From Blastococcus saxobsidens (GTDB lineage Bacteria > Actinomycetota > Actinomycetes > Mycobacteriales > Geodermatophilaceae): a stretch of DNA of 64,000 nt. The translations under genes were made by a program, and so were the position numbers. Positions 60,866 through 64,000 of this stretch are shown piece after piece. Below the pieces are notes generated by a model, which was given only the letters and a program-made list of their open reading frames with translations, was not told where the DNA came from and made no database searches. The DNA lies in the NCBI RefSeq assembly GCF_002938435.1, contig NZ_POQT01000020.1:1-64000 (forward strand). The letters run 5' to 3'. The first letter of the stretch is position 1. Each line of letters starts with the position of its first letter.

Positions 60866-62877
60866 GCGTGCTCCCTCTGGACGCGGCCGACGACGTCGCG
60901 ACCGCCCCGGTGGCGCCGGGCCGGCGACGCCGCGGGCTGCCGTACTTCCTGCGCCGACCGGGCGGCATCTTCGGAGCCGCGTGGCTCGTCTTCATGCTCG
61001 TCGCGTCCCTGACCGCCCCCCTCTGGCGGCCCTACGGCGTGGCCGAGCAGGACCTCGGCGACCGGCTGTCCCTGCCGTCGGGTGAGCACTGGCTGGGCAC
61101 CGACCCGCTCGGGCGGGACCTGCTGAGCCGGATCTTCTCCGCGGGGACCGAGCCGTTGCTGGCCGCCGCGGTGACCGTCCTGGTGGCCTTCGGGATCGGC
61201 CTGCCGCTCGCCCTGATCGCCGCCGAGCGCGGGCGCCGGGTCGAGCGGGTCATCAGCCGGGTGACCGAGGTCTTCCTGGCCCTGCCGGCCACGATCCTCC
61301 TGCTCGCGGTGATCGGCGTCATCGGCGTCCGCACCTACATCATCATGGCGATCCTGGGCGTGATGATCTCCGCGGCCGTGTACCGGGTGATGCTCGGTGT
61401 CGCCCAGTCGGTGCGGCAGCGCCTCTACATCGACGCGGCGCGGGTGAACGGCCTGGGCTCGCTGCGGGTCAACGCGGTGCACGTCCTGCCGTCCATGGCG
61501 ACCGTCGTCGCGGTGCAGGCGGCCCAGCTCTACGGCATCGGGCTGCTGATCGTCGCCGGGCTCGCCTTCCTCGGTTTCGGCCCGGCGGAGCCGGAGCCGA
61601 GCTGGGGCTTCATGATCCAGGACGCGTCGTCGTACGTCTTCAACGCGCCGTGGCTCATGGTCCCGACCGGTCTCGTCCTCGCGCTGACCGTCGTCGCGGC
61701 GAACGAGCTCGCCGACGCCATCGCCGGCAAGGCCTCGATCGCGCGGACGCGGGGACGGCGCAACCGCCCCCTGGCGCGCGCGGTCGCCGCGGCGGGGTCG
61801 CCCGCCCCGCCGGATCCGGGCGCGATCCTCGAGGTCCGTGACCTCGACGTCTCCGTCGACGACGGGCCGGCCCTCGTCACCGGCGTCTCCTTCGCGCTGG
61901 CGCCCGGGCGAGTCCTCGGCCTCGTCGGCGAGTCGGGCTGCGGCAAGACGATGACCGCGCGGTCGCTCATGGGCCTGCTGCCCGACGGCGTCTCGGTGAC
62001 CGGCGGCTCGATCCTGTGGCGGGGGCGGGAACTGGTCGGTCTGCCCGAGAAGGAGCTGAGCGCCATCCGCGGCCGGGAGATCGCGATGATCTCCCAGGAA
62101 CCGATGGTCGCCCTGGACCCGATGTTCTCCGTCAGCTACCAGCTGACCCAGCCGCTGCGGCGCATCCGTGGCGTGGGCCGGGCCGAGGCCCGGGCGATCG
62201 CCGCCCAGTTGCTGCAGCAGGTCGGCATCGTCGACCCCGACCGGGTGCTGAGGTCCTACCCGCACCAGCTGTCGGGCGGTATGGCGCAGCGGGTGGCCAT
62301 CGCGCTGGCCCTCACGGGGCAGCCCGAGCTGCTGATCGCCGACGAACCCACGACAGCGCTCGACGTCACCGTGCAGGCGGAGATCCTCACCCTGCTGCGC
62401 TCGCTGGTGCGTGACACCGGGCTCTCCGTCGTCATCGTCAGCCACGACCTGGGCGTGGTCGCGGACATCTGCGACGACGTCGCGGTGATGTACGCCGGCC
62501 AGGTGGTGGAGTCCGGCACGGCCGCCCGGGTCCTCGAGGACCCGACGCACCCGTACACGATGGCGCTCCTCGGGGCCAACCCGCACGTGGCCGACGGCGA
62601 CCCCGTGCCCTCGCGCCTGGCGTCGATCCCCGGCACCGTGCCCGCGCCCGGCGACTGGCCGACCGGTTGCCGCTTCGCGACCCGCTGCCAGTTCGTGCGG
62701 GACGAGTGCACGACGCCGTTCCCCGCTCTCCCCGCCCACGGCGGCGGCTCGGTGCTGTGCATCCGCGTCCACGAGGTCCACGACGCGGGCATCCGCTGGA
62801 GCGCCGAACCCGTCGGCGCCGAGCTCGCCCCCGAGGCCGCGATCGAGCCCGTCCCCACCGCTGGAGTGCCCCGATGA
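60862..62877 (+). CDS. Fused ABC importer permease-ATPase (DppC-DppD)
   Basis: A 671-residue fusion. Residues 1 to about 300 form a DppC-like permease ([51 protein letters not shown] in part; [18 protein letters not shown]). After a basic linker, residues about 325-671 form a DppD ATPase: Walker A GESGCGKT (356-363), Q-loop [11 protein letters not shown], signature [12 protein letters not shown], Walker [13 protein letters not shown] and the C-terminal oligopeptide/dipeptide cap with [15 protein letters not shown]. Such fusions are known in actinobacteria. The reading frame is continuous through the junction. Confidence 0.93.
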   Translation: MSVLPLDAADDVATAPVAPGRRRRGLPYFLRRPGGIFGAAWLVFMLVASLTAPLWRPYGVAEQDLGDRLSLPSGEHWLGTDPLGRDLLSRIFSAGTEPLLAAAVTVLVAFGIGLPLALIAAERGRRVERVISRVTEVFLALPATILLLAVIGVIGVRTYIIMAILGVMISAAVYRVMLGVAQSVRQRLYIDAARVNGLGSLRVNAVHVLPSMATVVAVQAAQLYGIGLLIVAGLAFLGFGPAEPEPSWGFMIQDASSYVFNAPWLMVPTGLVLALTVVAANELADAIAGKASIARTRGRRNRPLARAVAAAGSPAPPDPGAILEVRDLDVSVDDGPALVTGVSFALAPGRVLGLVGESGCGKTMTARSLMGLLPDGVSVTGGSILWRGRELVGLPEKELSAIRGREIAMISQEPMVALDPMFSVSYQLTQPLRRIRGVGRAEARAIAAQLLQQVGIVDPDRVLRSYPHQLSGGMAQRVAIALALTGQPELLIADEPTTALDVTVQAEILTLLRSLVRDTGLSVVIVSHDLGVVADICDDVAVMYAGQVVESGTAARVLEDPTHPYTMALLGANPHVADGDPVPSRLASIPGTVPAPGDWPTGCRFATRCQFVRDECTTPFPALPAHGGGSVLCIRVHEVHDAGIRWSAEPVGAELAPEAAIEPVPTAGVPR

Positions 62878-63896
62878 CCGCCCCTGCCGACACCACCTCC
62901 GCCGCGCGGGGCACCGCTGCCACGCCGGCCCTGGAGATCCGCGACCTCGTCGTCCGCTACGGGTCGGGCCGCAAGGCCAAGCGGTTGCCCCCCGCGATCG
63001 ACGGCGTGGGCTTCGACATCGCGCCGGGGGAGACCGTCGGCCTGGTCGGGGAGTCCGGCTCGGGCAAGTCGACGATCGGCAAGGCGGTCCTGGGTCTGCA
63101 CCCACCGGCGTCGGGCGCCGTGCGCCTGCACGGCCAGGACGTCACCAGGCTGTCGTTGAAGCAGCGCACGTCGCTGGCGGCGGACCTGCGGGTGGTCTTC
63201 CAGGACCCGTACTCCTCGCTCAACCCGGCCCGCACGATCGGGCAGACCTTGGTGGAACCGCTGCGGCTGATGGGCGTCGGCGCTGCCGAGGCACTGGTCA
63301 GGGCGAGGAAGGGTCTGGAGTCCGTGGGCCTGCCGGCCGATGCGGTGGATCGTTTCCCGTCGCAGTTCTCGGGCGGTCAGCGGCAGCGCATCGCCATCGC
63401 GCGCGCCCTGGTCTGCGACCCGAAGGTCGTGGTGCTCGACGAGCCGGTGTCCGCGCTCGACCTGTCCACGCAGGCGCAGGTGCTGAACCTGCTCGCCGAC
63501 CTGCGGGACGAGCACGGCCTGGCCTTCCTGTTCATCGCCCACGACCTGGGCGTGGTGCGGTTCCTCGCGCAGCGCGTCGTCGTCCTCTACCGCGGGCAGA
63601 TCATGGAGACCGGGCCGGTGGAGTCCGTGACCCAGCGCCCCCGGCACCCCTACACGGTGGCCCTCACCGCCGCGGCCCCGGTACCGCGGCCGGCCGAGCA
63701 GGCCGCGCGCCGAGCCGCCCGCGAGGCGCTGGGGGTCGGCTCCGCCGGATCCGCTCAGCCCGCTGCGGCGGGATGCCCCTTCGCGCCCCGCTGCCCGCTG
63801 GCGACCGGGATCTGCGTGGAGCAGCGGCCGCCGCTGCGGCTGGTCGACGACAGCCTGACCGCCTGCCACCACGCCGAGCGGGTCCCGGCCCTCTGA
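62874..63896 (+). CDS. ABC importer ATPase (DppF-like)
   Basis: A 340-residue ATPase with Walker A GESGSGKS (59-66), [19 protein letters not shown], signature [15 protein letters not shown], Walker [13 protein letters not shown] and the C-terminal cysteine motif [20 protein letters not shown]. It is the second nucleotide-binding half, pairing with the DppD domain of the previous gene. The start overlaps that gene (ATGA). Confidence 0.93.
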   Translation: MTAPADTTSAARGTAATPALEIRDLVVRYGSGRKAKRLPPAIDGVGFDIAPGETVGLVGESGSGKSTIGKAVLGLHPPASGAVRLHGQDVTRLSLKQRTSLAADLRVVFQDPYSSLNPARTIGQTLVEPLRLMGVGAAEALVRARKGLESVGLPADAVDRFPSQFSGGQRQRIAIARALVCDPKVVVLDEPVSALDLSTQAQVLNLLADLRDEHGLAFLFIAHDLGVVRFLAQRVVVLYRGQIMETGPVESVTQRPRHPYTVALTAAAPVPRPAEQAARRAAREALGVGSAGSAQPAAAGCPFAPRCPLATGICVEQRPPLRLVDDSLTACHHAERVPAL

Positions 63897-63970
63897 CGCC
63901 CCGGTGCAGGAACCCGCGGGAACCCCGCGAGTCGTGGCCGGGCACCGGGATCCTTCCTGACAGGAGACGC

Positions 63971-64000
63971 ATGTCCCCGACCTCCGGGCCTCCGCACCGC
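63971..64000 (+). CDS. Start of a further gene (3' end outside window)
   Basis: ATG 63971 is preceded by AGGAGA with ideal spacing and opens a frame ([10 protein letters not shown]) running off the window end, 74 bases after the importer ATPase. Probably the next gene of the same operon; product cannot be inferred. Confidence 0.45.
   Translation, partial: MSPTSGPPHR

Noticed and set aside
63900-63949. Terminator after the importer ATPase
   Set aside because: CCCGGTGC and GCACCGGG can pair, but the 34-base loop makes a weak hairpin and a new start codon with a good ribosome site follows.

Overview
The window is very GC-rich, uses many GTG starts, packs genes into operons with 1-4 base ATGA/GTGA/TGATG overlaps, and carries actinobacterial gene families (a DUF222/HNH protein with an actinobacterial-type SOS box, a PEP-synthase regulator next to ppsA, a bifunctional rhamnulose-phosphate aldolase/dehydrogenase, lutABC). 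This points to a soil or plant-associated actinobacterium, probably of the Geodermatophilaceae/Frankiales type; the family-level placement is inference. The stretch is metabolic chromosome rather than a mobile island: no tRNA, rRNA, CRISPR array, integrase or transposase was seen.

Region 1 (1-12.2 kb), basic amino acid / guanidino compound catabolism. A C-terminal piece of NAD-glutamate dehydrogenase and an Lrp regulator are followed by a ureohydrolase, a divergent Xre-cupin regulator, a remnant of a DavA-type amidase with a large in-frame deletion, and a flavin amino-acid 2-monooxygenase (lysine/arginine/tryptophan monooxygenase family). A DUF222/HNH protein under an SOS box interrupts. A second ureohydrolase, a copper amine oxidase and a small membrane protein form an operon divergent from an APC permease. 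Together they look like arginine/agmatine to guanidinobutyrate to GABA chemistry.

Region 2 (12.2-31.5 kb), central metabolism. A SerA-type dehydrogenase sits behind a 16-bp tandem repeat, followed by an MFS carrier. A tctCBA-kdgK-iclR-eda-AKR-DUF336 operon imports and degrades a sugar acid through the lower Entner-Doudoroff route. Then come ppsR-ppsA, a TetR regulator divergent from an MFS exporter-DAHP synthase pair, a PaaX regulator and a secreted alpha/beta hydrolase.

Region 3 (31.5-45.8 kb), L-rhamnose. A LacI regulator (apparently with a CTG start) is co-transcribed with lutABC and lies opposite a complete rhamnose set: ABC importer, mutarotase, isomerase, aldolase/lactaldehyde dehydrogenase and kinase. 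Rhamnose gives DHAP plus lactaldehyde, then lactate, which LutABC oxidises to pyruvate.

Region 4 (45.8-64 kb), a probable aromatic (flavonoid?) glycoside regulon. Three leftward operons encode aromatic FAD hydroxylase-GH1 glycosidase-GalT-GalK, quercetinase-like cupin-esterase-FAH hydrolase-DUF3500, and esterase-ABM-SDR. An IclR regulator and a Dpp-type ABC importer complete the set. The promoter region of each operon and the IclR/importer gap carries a 15-bp palindrome of the form TGCCA-N5-CGGNA, suggesting one regulon. A quercetinase, a beta-glycosidase, galactose genes and neighbouring rhamnose genes together suggest growth on flavonol glycosides; this is the most interesting hypothesis in the window.
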